DNA of 64,000 bases, taken from the NCBI GenBank assembly GCA_946997485.1, contig CAMPVF010000009.1, positions 3,221 through 67,220 of the forward strand. The letters are read 5' to 3'. The notes under the pieces were generated by a model. That model searched no databases and was not told the origin of the DNA. It saw only the letters and a program-made list of their open reading frames with translations. This document shows positions 9,346-17,597 of the stretch, piece after piece (positions within the stretch are counted from its first letter, which is position 1; each line of letters starts with the position of its first letter). The translations under genes and the position numbers were made by a program. The stretch is from an uncultured Atopobium sp. (GTDB taxonomy: Bacteria; Actinomycetota; Coriobacteriia; Coriobacteriales; Atopobiaceae).

Positions 9346-10692
9346 CTAATACCCCATAACCTCCATGGCAAACATAATAATCGTAAGAATGGTTACGCTT
9401 ACAATAGTAAACCAGGTAAGCAGCGTCCAGGCGTGCGTGTTGGCATATTTGCCCATAATAAAGCTGTCTTGCGCAATGTGCACCATGCATAGCAGCAACA
9501 CAGGAAGCAAAATACCATTAATGACCTGCGCCACCATCATAATGCCAAATAAATCGATATTTGGAATAAGCACAACCACTACAGAAATAATCAAAATGGC
9601 AGTAATAATGCCGCGATATGCAGGGGCTTCTTGCCATGAGCAGTCGCTGCCGCGCTCCCAACCAAATGCTTCGCAAATACCGCTTGCCGTAATGCCAGGT
9701 AGCACGCATGCGGCCAAAAACGACGCGCCAATAAGACCTGTACCAAACAGTATGGTTGCGTAGTCGCCTGCAAGCGGGGCTAACGCAATGGCGGCATCCT
9801 CGGCGGTGGTTACCACAATGCCCGCGCGGTAAAGTACGGCTCCCGTTACTAAGATAATAAACCAGCTAATGGCCGATGCCACTACAGCTCCGGTAATGGT
9901 GTCTATACGCTGGTAGGGGATGTCTTCCTCGCGCGCATTTTTGTCAACAACATTTGATTGAGCAAGAAAAATCATCCAAGGCGCAATGGTGGTACCCACG
10001 TTAGCTACCAGCAGTGATAGGTATTGCGGATGGAGCGTAATTTGCGGAATGATGGTGTCGTGCAGTGCATGCGACCAATCGGGCGCAACCATAAAGCCGG
10101 CGATAACGTAGGTTAGAAACACACAGCTAATGGCAAGCAATATTTTTTCGATAGAGCGATAACTACCTGTCATGGTAAGCACCCAAATAAAGAGGGCGCT
10201 AAGCGGGACCGAGACGCCAATGGGTATGCCAAACAGTGCCATGCCCGAGGCAATGCCAGCAAATTCGGACAGCGTAACGGTTGTGTTTGAGATAAGAAGC
10301 GCAATCATAGCGATGGCGCTTTTGCGGATACCAAACTGTTCGCGAATAAGCGACGCAAAGCCTTTACCGGTAACGCACCCCATGCGAGCTGCGGTTTCTT
10401 GCACCACAATGAGCAAAAAGCACATGATGGGAACCGTCCACAGCTGACCAAATCCAAACAGAGCACCGGCGTTTGAATAGGTTGCAACGCCGCCGGCATC
10501 GGCGCCTGCTAGTGCGGCCACCATGCCCGGACCCATTGCCAACAGCACGCGTCGTGCGTTAAGGCGATGGCGTTGCTTGTGCGGCTTTTGGGTTGGTTGT
10601 GCCGGTTGCGCCTGCACGCTGCCCGGCTGCGGCTGCGTTTGCGCTGCTTGAGGCTGGTGTTGCTGCTGAGATTGTTGGGGCTTCTCTGCCAT
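9346..10692 (-). CDS. NRAMP (SLC11) family transporter, probably of the magnesium-type NRMT branch
   Basis: 448 residues: a Gln/Pro-rich N-terminal tail (about 1-42) and about 11 hydrophobic segments of the LeuT-like NRAMP fold. In classical Mn/Fe NRAMPs the ion is bound by DPGN in helix 1 and MPH in helix 6. Here helix 1 reads ADAGGVATYSNAG (Asp65 kept, Asn replaced by Gly68) and helix 6 reads TTIAPWMIF (Met replaced by Ala237, His by Trp239). Loss of the Asn and Met ligands is a feature of NRAMP-related magnesium transporters (NRMT) characterised from Eggerthella lenta, also a coriobacterium; I rely on recall for that comparison. The start ATG is one base past the stop of the MgtE-like gene (TAATATG), implying translational coupling. 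Role inferred: Mg2+ uptake. Confidence 0.88.
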   Translation of the reverse strand: MAEKPQQSQQQHQPQAAQTQPQPGSVQAQPAQPTQKPHKQRHRLNARRVLLAMGPGMVAALAGADAGGVATYSNAGALFGFGQLWTVPIMCFLLIVVQETAARMGCVTGKGFASLIREQFGIRKSAIAMIALLISNTTVTLSEFAGIASGMALFGIPIGVSVPLSALFIWVLTMTGSYRSIEKILLAISCVFLTYVIAGFMVAPDWSHALHDTIIPQITLHPQYLSLLVANVGTTIAPWMIFLAQSNVVDKNAREEDIPYQRIDTITGAVVASAISWFIILVTGAVLYRAGIVVTTAEDAAIALAPLAGDYATILFGTGLIGASFLAACVLPGITASGICEAFGWERGSDCSWQEAPAYRGIITAILIISVVVVLIPNIDLFGIMMVAQVINGILLPVLLLCMVHIAQDSFIMGKYANTHAWTLLTWFTIVSVTILTIIMFAMEVMGY

Positions 10693-10693
10693 A

Positions 10694-12574
10694 TTACCCC
10701 CACACAATCGTTGGAATAATGGCGAGCACGCACGCAATGTACACGCAGCAGCTTATTGCCATCGACATGCTTGACAGTGCAAAACCCGAGGTATCGAGGT
10801 TGCGCGCGTCGCGCATGCGCAGCACTTTAAGATAAATGGGCGCGGTGATAAACGACAACGCAACGCTTACCATGCTCGCGATAAAGCAGACAACAAGCGA
10901 GTTTGCGGTATTGAGCATGCCAAGCTCCTCAGTAAAGGCTTGGAACACCAGCATAAACAACATAAAGAGCACCACAAACACGAGTGCAATACCAATGCAT
11001 TTTACAAAAAAGCCCAGGTCGGATGGGGTAGAGGGGTCGTCGGGGTCGTTTTCGAGATAAAAATTGGTAACGTGTGAAATTGACGTGTCGGCAAGTATGA
11101 GGCACACGGGCGCCATAAGCGTGGAGCATAAAAGCGTGAGGTCAAAGGATGTTTTCATATAGAGTGCTGGCGCAATAAACGGCAGCTTGCCCAGGGTGCA
11201 TCCAAGCAGTGCGCAGGCGCAAATGAGCCACGCGCACATCCAGTTGGTGTGACGCCACAGCCACACAAGGGCACTGCGCGAGCGGGAGCCTTCGCCGTCG
11301 GCAGAGCTTGCACCTGCAATTTGCAGGTCTTCCTCGTGTTCTTCTTCCATAACATCAAGCGCGTCGTCTACGGTAACAATGCCAAGCAGGCGTTTGTTGT
11401 CGTCGCACACGGGCATGGCCAGCAGGTTGTATTTGGCAATATTCTCGGCCACTTCTTCCTGGTCGTCGTCGGGGCTTACACAAATAACGTCGCTTGCGGC
11501 GATGTCTTTGAGCACGGTAGTGCTTTCGTTCACAATAAGTTGGTTGAGCGTAACCACTCCTACCAGGCGTTTCTCGTCGTCTTCAAGGTACACATAGTGA
11601 ACTGTTTCGAAGTCCTCGTCGAGCGACTTAAGCACTTCTGCTGCATCGGCAACCGTTTTTTGTTCGTTAAGACACACCACTTCCGACGTCATAATACGTC
11701 CGGCGGTGTCCTCGCGATAGCCCAAAAGTTGGCGAATAGCTTTGCGCTCTTTTACACCCATAAGCCGCAGCAGCTTTTCTGCTTTGTCGTAATCGAGCTC
11801 ACTTACCAGCTCGGCGGCGTCGTCGGGGTCCATTTCGCTTAACATACGCGATGCATCTTTTTCGGGCAGCTCGTCCATAATTTCGGCGGCCATGGTATCG
11901 TCGTCAAACTCCGCCATAGCATCTGCTGCGCGCTCGTCGTCTAGCTGCGCAAACACCTGGCCGCGCAGGCGCGGGTCGAGGCGCTCCAAAATGTCGGCAA
12001 TGTCGGCAGGGTGCAGTCCGTCAAGCGTTTTGTGCGAAACGCTCAGCTTTACCTCAGACAAGTTGCGGTCGAGCAGGTCCATGTAGTTCCACGCGATAAT
12101 TTTTTCGGGAAGCGGCTTTCCCATTGCTTTCGCAATGGCAAGCGCAAGAGTTTCAAGTGCGGGCGAAAGTGAACGCAAAATACCGCGTATGCCCACCTCA
12201 GCACCCAAAAGACGCAGCTGCGCCCAGCTTGTATCCGAGAGTTTAAGGTCGTTTACGCGCACAATGCACATGCCGCGCGTATCTACAATTTGCTTATTAA
12301 GCAGGTCGCGTGCAATAAGAACCTCGTCGGGCTGCAGGTAAGAAAAACGAATGTCGGTTGAAATAACCTTAAGGTGAATTTCCGATTCGGAGTAGCTTTC
12401 TACATATTTGCGCCACGAAATCATAAATGGCGTTTTACCAGGGCCTTCAACAGCAAGTGCGGTAATGCGTGGGAACACTTCGCCCGTAGCAATACCTAGG
12501 TCGTTAACACGGCCTATCTTGGTTCCGTTGGCGTCGAAAACAGGATTGCCAAGAAGTTGAGAGAGGTAAATCAT
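10694..12574 (-). CDS. MgtE-like protein: PRC segments, MgtE-N domain, CBS pair, membrane domain
   Basis: 626 residues. N-terminal PRC-barrel-like segments (about 1-80 and 85-160) are followed by an MgtE N-terminal superhelical domain (about 195-300; HPADIADILERLDP, DELPEKDASRMLSEMDPDDA), two CBS domains (about 310-435) and four or five hydrophobic segments (about 455-626). The N-terminal and CBS regions are the Mg2+ sensor in true MgtE channels. The membrane part is unlike the MgtE pore: no GGN-type pore motif is visible. It may therefore be a Mg2+ sensor or regulator for the coupled NRAMP-family gene rather than a channel; that is inference. The ATG at 12574 has AAGGAG 7 bases upstream. A perfect 20-bp tandem duplication lies just upstream of the gene. 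Confidence 0.85.
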   Translation of the reverse strand: MIYLSQLLGNPVFDANGTKIGRVNDLGIATGEVFPRITALAVEGPGKTPFMISWRKYVESYSESEIHLKVISTDIRFSYLQPDEVLIARDLLNKQIVDTRGMCIVRVNDLKLSDTSWAQLRLLGAEVGIRGILRSLSPALETLALAIAKAMGKPLPEKIIAWNYMDLLDRNLSEVKLSVSHKTLDGLHPADIADILERLDPRLRGQVFAQLDDERAADAMAEFDDDTMAAEIMDELPEKDASRMLSEMDPDDAAELVSELDYDKAEKLLRLMGVKERKAIRQLLGYREDTAGRIMTSEVVCLNEQKTVADAAEVLKSLDEDFETVHYVYLEDDEKRLVGVVTLNQLIVNESTTVLKDIAASDVICVSPDDDQEEVAENIAKYNLLAMPVCDDNKRLLGIVTVDDALDVMEEEHEEDLQIAGASSADGEGSRSRSALVWLWRHTNWMCAWLICACALLGCTLGKLPFIAPALYMKTSFDLTLLCSTLMAPVCLILADTSISHVTNFYLENDPDDPSTPSDLGFFVKCIGIALVFVVLFMLFMLVFQAFTEELGMLNTANSLVVCFIASMVSVALSFITAPIYLKVLRMRDARNLDTSGFALSSMSMAISCCVYIACVLAIIPTIVWG

Positions 12575-12603
12575 ACAGCGCTCCTTATGCATCGGCGTCG
12601 CGC

Positions 12604-12643
12604 ATTGCATGTACGCTAGATATATTGCATGTACGCTAGATAT
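12604..12643. repeat. Perfect 20-bp tandem duplication upstream of the MgtE-like gene
   Basis: ATTGCATGTACGCTAGATAT occurs at 12604-12623 and again at 12624-12643 without mismatch. It lies 30 bases upstream of the minus-strand MgtE-like start, in its likely promoter or leader. Two turns of DNA separate the copies, as expected for paired protein-binding sites. The regulator is unknown. Confidence 0.8.
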
Positions 12644-12770
12644 ACAGATAACCTATCTGCAGCGTAATAGTCTACAGATGTAAGGCGCCTATTAAGCTTG
12701 CGTGAGGTGTGCAAACTAAACAGATACAACTTATTTTACACGTGTTTGGACGTATGATGCAAAGTGAGTG

Positions 12771-13223
12771 CTAGAGTTCGATAATTTCTGCAGACTCTAC
12801 AACGCCGTCGCTGGTGTATATGCGCCCCATGGTGGCACCGCGCGCGCTACGCGGGTAGGTAGTGCTGCCCGGATTCATAACCAGGGTGTTTGTTTTGCTA
12901 TCGCGTTCAACAAATGGTACATGTGTGTGACCACAAATGGCAACGTCGCATACCACCAGGTCGAGACGCTCGCGATAGTGACACACCTGCCAGCGCAAGC
13001 CACTTAAAAAGAATTTGGTGAACGATGTTACTGATGGGCCATAATCAAAACAAAAGTCGTTGTTGCCTTTTGCCATATAAAACGGAGCCATAGTTGAGAG
13101 CACCCGAAAATCGGTAAGCGAGCACATGTCGCCCGCGTGCACAATGGCATCCGCGCCTTTAAGCTGCGCCATAAGCTCGTCACTTAAGGTGCCGTGGGTA
13201 TCAGAAATGATGTCGATGCGCAT
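12771..13223 (-). CDS. YfcE/MJ0936-family metallophosphoesterase
   Basis: 150 residues, cytoplasmic, typical length for the family of small two-metal phosphodiesterases. Metal-binding motifs appear in order: DIISDTHG (Asp and His), VHAGDMCS (GD), AKGNNDF (GNxD/H) and CGHTHVPF (GHTH), then NPGSTTYPR near the C-terminus. Characterised relatives hydrolyse artificial phosphodiesters; some are cyclic nucleotide phosphodiesterases, so the natural substrate is open. The ATG at 13223 has AAGGAG 7 bases upstream. A small open frame with a strong ribosome binding site (13184-13288, same strand) overlaps its start. Confidence 0.88.
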   Translation of the reverse strand: MRIDIISDTHGTLSDELMAQLKGADAIVHAGDMCSLTDFRVLSTMAPFYMAKGNNDFCFDYGPSVTSFTKFFLSGLRWQVCHYRERLDLVVCDVAICGHTHVPFVERDSKTNTLVMNPGSTTYPRSARGATMGRIYTSDGVVESAEIIEL

Positions 13224-13288
13224 AGACGCTCCTTAGAACACGATGCTAGTAATTTGTTCTTACTAAAGGTACAATATCCTTGAGCCAT
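13184..13288 (-). CDS. Possible 34-codon leader ORF overlapping the phosphoesterase start
   Basis: From an ATG at 13288 a frame of 34 codons runs to TAA at 13186-13184, starting MAQGYCTFSKNKLL. AGGAGG lies 8 bases before the ATG and a TATAAT box at 13332-13327 is upstream on the same strand. It overlaps the first 40 bases of the phosphoesterase gene in another frame. It resembles no family I know. It may be a translated leader that influences the downstream gene, or chance. Confidence 0.35.
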   Translation of the reverse strand: MAQGYCTFSKNKLLASCSKERLCASTSFLIPTAP

Positions 13289-13419
13289 GTGTTGTTCCTC
13301 CTTTTTAATTTTTTGGTACAAATTAAATTATAGCTAAGGGAAGGGCACGTGGCTCTTTTTTTGTCCCGCGATTTTACACCATGGACGTTACTCATTTTTG
13401 AGACTAAACGCTGGTTGGC

Positions 13420-13448
13420 AACTCGAAATAAAAAGGTGGAAATCCACC
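13420..13448. repeat. 29-bp hairpin repeat, copy 1
   Basis: A 29-base unit starting AACTCGAAATAAAAAGGTGG contains the self-complementary core GGTGGAAATCCACC. It is followed by a T run, so it looks like a terminator; on the other strand the core is followed by TTTTTATTT, so it may work in both directions. An identical copy lies at 13497-13525. Confidence 0.8.
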
Positions 13449-13496
13449 CTAATTTTTTACCTATTGTTGATTAGATGCCCGATATGTGGTACAACA

Positions 13497-13525
13497 AACT
13501 CGAAATAAAAAGGTGGAAATCCACC
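13497..13525. repeat. 29-bp hairpin repeat, copy 2, in the leader of the AAA_14 gene
   Basis: Exact second copy of the unit at 13420-13448, separated by 48 bases. It ends 25 bases before the ATPase start and just before its ribosome binding site, so in the + direction a terminator-like hairpin would precede translation. Confidence 0.8.
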
Positions 13526-13550
13526 TAAATTTTTCGTGAGAGGTAGCTCT

Positions 13551-14846
13551 ATGGAAATTAAACGAGATTATTATCTCAAAAAGCTTGTCGATAAAAAAGA
13601 AAACGGCAGGATAAAGATTATTACGGGGATAAGACGATGTGGAAAATCATATCTGTTATGTAAGCTGTACAAAGAGTACCTGTTGTCTCACGGTGTTAAA
13701 GAGCATCAAATTATATCGCTTGCGCTTGATGATATTGATAATCTTGAATATCGAAATCCGTTTAGATTAAACGAGTACATCAAGGAAAAAACTAAAAACA
13801 AACACCGCATGTATTACATTTTTATTGATGAAATCCAATTATCTGCGGCGGTGCGCAATCCTTATATAGATAGCACAGAAGAAAACGTAACCTTTGTTGA
13901 TGTTTTGCTGGGGCTTATGAAATACAGCAATTTAGATATATATGTGACAGGCAGCAATTCCAAAATGCTTTCATCTGATGTATTGACGCAGTTTAGAGAT
14001 CGTGGTGACGAGATACATGTAAACCCGCTCTCATTTGCAGAAGTGTACGATGTGTTTGAAAACAAAGCGTTGGCTTTTGAGCATTACACCGTATATGGAG
14101 GCATGCCCTATATCTATAGCTTACAAAGTGATGAGGAAAAAAATCAGTACTTGAAGGACTTATTTCAAGAAACGTACATAAAGGATGTTCTTGAAAGAAA
14201 CAATATACAAAATGAGAGGGAAGTACTTGAATTATTGCTTGACTTTACATCTTCTGCCATAGGTTCGCTCACTAACCCAACAAAACTATCAAGAAGGTTT
14301 TTGTCGGAGAAGCAGATATCAATATCATCCAATACAATCTCCAAGTACTTGGGTTTCTTTGAGGAAGCATATGTTCTGTACCACGCTAATCGATATGATG
14401 TTAAGGGCTCAAGGTACTTTTCAACGCCGCTAAAATACTATTTTGCAGATATAGGTCTTAGAAATGCGCGATTAAATTTTAGGCAAGTTGAAGACACACA
14501 CATTATGGAAAACATCATCTATAACGATCTGCTTCGTCGGGGATACAACATAGACGTTGGTGTGGTAGAAAAGGATTATAAGAAAAACGGAATCAGAACA
14601 AAGAGTCAACTTGAAGTTGATTTTGTCATAAACAAAGGTCATCAACGGTACTATATTCAATCAGCGCTGAATGTAGACAGTGCAGAGAAAAGAGAACAAG
14701 AAACGGCTTCCCTTACAAGTATTGACGACTCATTTAAAAAGATTGTTATTGTAAGAAAACCCATTATTCCTAAGCATGATAACGATGGCATTTTATACAT
14801 TGGCGTAGAGGATTTTTTGCTTAATGACGCAAGCATAGATTTATAG
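13551..14846 (+). CDS. AAA_14/DUF4143 family ATPase, probably horizontally acquired
   Basis: 431 residues. The N-terminal AAA+ ATPase domain has Walker A GIRRCGKSYLL and Walker B YYIFIDEIQ, with VTGSNSKML at the sensor position. The C-terminal half (about 200-430) matches the DUF4143 pattern: LFQETYIKDVLERNNI, FFEEAYVLYHANRYD, YFADIGLRN, LEVDFVINKG. Such proteins are common and mobile in gut and oral bacteria; the role is unknown, and some have been linked to toxin-antitoxin-like or DNA-related tasks without firm proof. Base and codon use is clearly more AT-rich than in neighbouring genes (many ATA, AGA, AAA codons), indicating transfer. The ATG at 13551 is used because GAGAGG lies 8 bases upstream. 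It stands alone. Confidence 0.9.
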   Translation: MEIKRDYYLKKLVDKKENGRIKIITGIRRCGKSYLLCKLYKEYLLSHGVKEHQIISLALDDIDNLEYRNPFRLNEYIKEKTKNKHRMYYIFIDEIQLSAAVRNPYIDSTEENVTFVDVLLGLMKYSNLDIYVTGSNSKMLSSDVLTQFRDRGDEIHVNPLSFAEVYDVFENKALAFEHYTVYGGMPYIYSLQSDEEKNQYLKDLFQETYIKDVLERNNIQNEREVLELLLDFTSSAIGSLTNPTKLSRRFLSEKQISISSNTISKYLGFFEEAYVLYHANRYDVKGSRYFSTPLKYYFADIGLRNARLNFRQVEDTHIMENIIYNDLLRRGYNIDVGVVEKDYKKNGIRTKSQLEVDFVINKGHQRYYIQSALNVDSAEKREQETASLTSIDDSFKKIVIVRKPIIPKHDNDGILYIGVEDFLLNDASIDL

Positions 14847-14942
14847 CAGCGCGCTACCCCCGTGTACCAGGGATTATATGCCAAGCGCTACATGCTACGC
14901 GCTCACCACCAGGGGCACATGCCACGCGCTCAACACCAGCCG

Positions 14943-15686
14943 CTAAATACCAAGCGCGCGTTTAAGTGTAACCACGCGTCTACGCGAAACGGGGATCTTT
15001 TTGTCTTCTTCGCCCTTAATACCAAGCTGGAGCACGCCGCTTGCAATAACTTCAACATCCTCAATTTGGTTGAGGTTTACGATGTAGCCGCGGTGCACGC
15101 GGAAAAATCCGTGTCCGGCAAGACGTGCTTCAAATTTTGCAAGTGAAACGGTTGATAAAAAGCGCTCGTCAAAGGTATATACGCAGGTGTAATCGTCGCG
15201 CGCTTCAATATAACGTATGGTTGAAATAGGAATGAGCACTTTGCGGCCACCCTTTTCAACGGGAAGACGGTCGGGGAGGGTGTTGGGCGGCGCTAAGGGT
15301 GAGAGGTGTTTTTCAACCTTATCGAGGGCGCGCTGCAGCCTGTCCATGTCGATGGGCTTCATAAGATAGTCAACGGCATCTACATCAAAAGCCTCAAGCG
15401 CATATTCGCTGTACGCGGTTACAAATACAAGTGCGGGAGGGTTGTTAAGCTTGTGAAACGCTGCTGCAAGCTGCATGCCAGACGTTTTTGGCATCGAAAT
15501 ATCAAGAAAAATAACATTGAGCGCATCGGTTGCAGAATCTTTGCTGTGTATAAGCGCATCAACCGCTTCGCGTGCACTGCTTGCCTCTTCGATAAGAGTT
15601 ACTCGCTGGGTTTGCTCAAGCAAATAGCGTAACTCTGAGCGCGCGGGCGCCTCATCATCTACGATAAGTGCGTTGAGTGTAAGCAT
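14943..15686 (-). CDS. LytTR-type response regulator (LytR/AgrA family)
   Basis: 247 residues. A receiver domain (about 5-125) shows the acidic pocket in LIVDDEAPAR, the phospho-acceptor Asp in VIFLDISMP and the switch Lys in YLMKPID. A LytTR DNA-binding domain follows (about 145-245; IRYIEARDDYTCVYT, FFRVHRGYIVNLNQI). It is downstream of, and on the same strand as, the sensor kinase at 15951-17486, its probable partner. GGGAGG lies 6 bases before the ATG at 15686; an upstream in-frame extension is not family-like. LytTR regulators often control murein, competence or metabolite uptake genes; targets here are not known. Confidence 0.92.
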   Translation of the reverse strand: MLTLNALIVDDEAPARSELRYLLEQTQRVTLIEEASSAREAVDALIHSKDSATDALNVIFLDISMPKTSGMQLAAAFHKLNNPPALVFVTAYSEYALEAFDVDAVDYLMKPIDMDRLQRALDKVEKHLSPLAPPNTLPDRLPVEKGGRKVLIPISTIRYIEARDDYTCVYTFDERFLSTVSLAKFEARLAGHGFFRVHRGYIVNLNQIEDVEVIASGVLQLGIKGEEDKKIPVSRRRVVTLKRALGI

Positions 15687-15950
15687 GTATGTCCTCCCTT
15701 TAACGCTGATAGGCGCATGCTTTTGTGCATATACGTGCACATGGGGCGTATGGGCGCGTGGTGTGTGCACGCAGGTTTGTATGGTGCGCGCCGGTTTGTA
15801 TGGTTCGCGCCATGTGAGCGCCATGTGCATCAACAATGCCCTATTATAACGCACTTATGGTCAAAATGGTTGCTAATGATAACAAGTTGGTAGGCGCACG
15901 CCTGCAACCGCCTCCATCGCCGGTAATCGTATCGCGCTAATTTTTTAGTG

Positions 15951-17486
15951 CTACTCTTCGTGCTCATGTTCGCGTTCTTCGCGGGTGTGCCCTACGTGGA
16001 ACTGAGCGTTGCCTGCCGCAGCATCGCATAGCCGCAGCGTAACGCTGGTGCCTTCGTTCACCTTGCTCACAATTTCAACGCCTGAGCCAGGCGCATAAAA
16101 ACGCTCAATCCTATCGGCAACATTGCGCAGCGCAATACCTGTACCCTGGTTTCGCGCTGCTGTTTTGCGCGCTGCACCCGTTGGCATAAACGATGTTTTT
16201 GCAGCTTGAAGGAGTTGATGCGCCGCAGCGTCACTCATTCCCAGGCCGTCGTCGGTTACCGAAAGCAGCACGTCGTTATCATCTACCGCAGCCTGAATAT
16301 CAATGTGTAGCGGCATATCATCGCGCATGGCATGGCGAACGGCGTTTTCAACAATGGGCTGCAAAATAAAGCCTGGTACCAGCATCGATTTGCAGCGCTC
16401 GTCGATGTGCTCCATTTTAATGATGCGATCTTCGCCGAAGCGTGCTTTTTCAATTTGTAAATAGCGGCTTGTTTGTGTGAGCTCCTCGGAAAGCTCTACC
16501 AGTGTTTGCGAACTTTCGAGCGTATGGCGATAAAACGACGAAAAGTCGCGCAACAACTCTCGGGCTTTTTCGGGATTGGTGCGCGTAAACGACGCAATTG
16601 TGTTCAGCGTGTTAAACAAAAAATGGGGGTTTATCTGCGCTTGAAGCGCTTTGAGCTCGGCTCTGGCGGTGAGCTCCTCTTGTCTATCAAGTTCATACAC
16701 CGAAAGCTGCGTGCTCAGCAGCTCGGCTAAGCCGCGCACAATAGTAAGCTGCGTGTGATTAATGTCGCGTCCGTGTGCGTAGTAAAGCTTAAGGGTGCCA
16801 ACGGGGCGATCGGCCACAATGAGCGGGGCAACAATGCCCGCCTGAAAGCCTTTATATGGCAATGACCTGCGCATATCGTGCACGTGCACGGTGGTGCGCG
16901 TGCCCGCGTTACCTGCGCTACCAGCTGCACTACCAGCCGTGTTACCTTCCAAACCAGGGGCATCAGTGCGTGCGGCGGCATGTGCGGGTGTAACGTGCTG
17001 CGCAATGTCGCGCGTCCATTCTTCCTGATTGGCAATGGTAAACGTTTGCACCCGTTTGCTTTCGAGCACGTGGGCAACAGCGTCGCTAATAGGCAGTCCT
17101 ACCTGCGATATGGGCGTTTCGCTTCCTACATACGCAAGCGTGGTTTCGGTGTTGGTCATCGCAATTGCACGCGCGCCGGTTTCCGAAAGTAACAGTTGGC
17201 ACACGGCGTTGCAGCTTTCTTCCGAAAGTCCATCGGCCATATGCGAAAGGGCAGCCGATGCAATACGCAAGGTGCGCTCGGTGGCTTCTGAGCGGTAGTC
17301 GTGCGGCGTAAACATGCGCGCGCCGCTCCACACAATAATAAGCGCAAGGCCACAACCAGCAATAATGGCGCTTATTACGTGGCTATAAATAATTGCGAGT
17401 GAGAGCATGCACAAAAACAAAACGCTGCAGGCAAGCAGCACAATAAATCGGATGGTGATATATGTTTCAGTGCGACGATTTGACAT
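15951..17486 (-). CDS. LytS-type sensor histidine kinase with GAF-like domain
   Basis: 511 residues. Two N-terminal membrane segments (about 12-65), a GAF-like sensor domain (about 80-265) interrupted by a Gly/Ala/Thr-rich insert around residue 185, and a His-kinase domain (about 280-490). The phospho-acceptor motif QINPHFLFNTLNTIAS and the nucleotide-binding segments LQPIVENAVRHA, DDGLGM and GTGIALRNVADRI are clear. It lacks the 5TM-LytS transmembrane domain, so it is closer to Ypd/YehU-like kinases than to true LytS. The ATG at 17486 has AAAGGG upstream. It is probably cotranscribed with the LytTR regulator, with a 264-base gap. The C-terminus is His/Glu-rich (REEREHEHEE). Confidence 0.9.
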   Translation of the reverse strand: MSNRRTETYITIRFIVLLACSVLFLCMLSLAIIYSHVISAIIAGCGLALIIVWSGARMFTPHDYRSEATERTLRIASAALSHMADGLSEESCNAVCQLLLSETGARAIAMTNTETTLAYVGSETPISQVGLPISDAVAHVLESKRVQTFTIANQEEWTRDIAQHVTPAHAAARTDAPGLEGNTAGSAAGSAGNAGTRTTVHVHDMRRSLPYKGFQAGIVAPLIVADRPVGTLKLYYAHGRDINHTQLTIVRGLAELLSTQLSVYELDRQEELTARAELKALQAQINPHFLFNTLNTIASFTRTNPEKARELLRDFSSFYRHTLESSQTLVELSEELTQTSRYLQIEKARFGEDRIIKMEHIDERCKSMLVPGFILQPIVENAVRHAMRDDMPLHIDIQAAVDDNDVLLSVTDDGLGMSDAAAHQLLQAAKTSFMPTGAARKTAARNQGTGIALRNVADRIERFYAPGSGVEIVSKVNEGTSVTLRLCDAAAGNAQFHVGHTREEREHEHEE

Positions 17487-17597
17487 ACGCAGCCCTTTCA
17501 AATACCTACGTCAATGGTTGTAGTGTACACGAAAGGGCGCATATGTGTACAGATTATGGCGTGTTTTTTGTGCACACCATGGTGCGTAAAGCAGTGC

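Noticed and set aside
9335..17584. CACCATGGTG palindromes at 9336-9345 and 17575-17584 as regulatory sites
   Set aside because: Only two non-coding copies with unrelated neighbours and similar strings inside coding regions; no consistent position.
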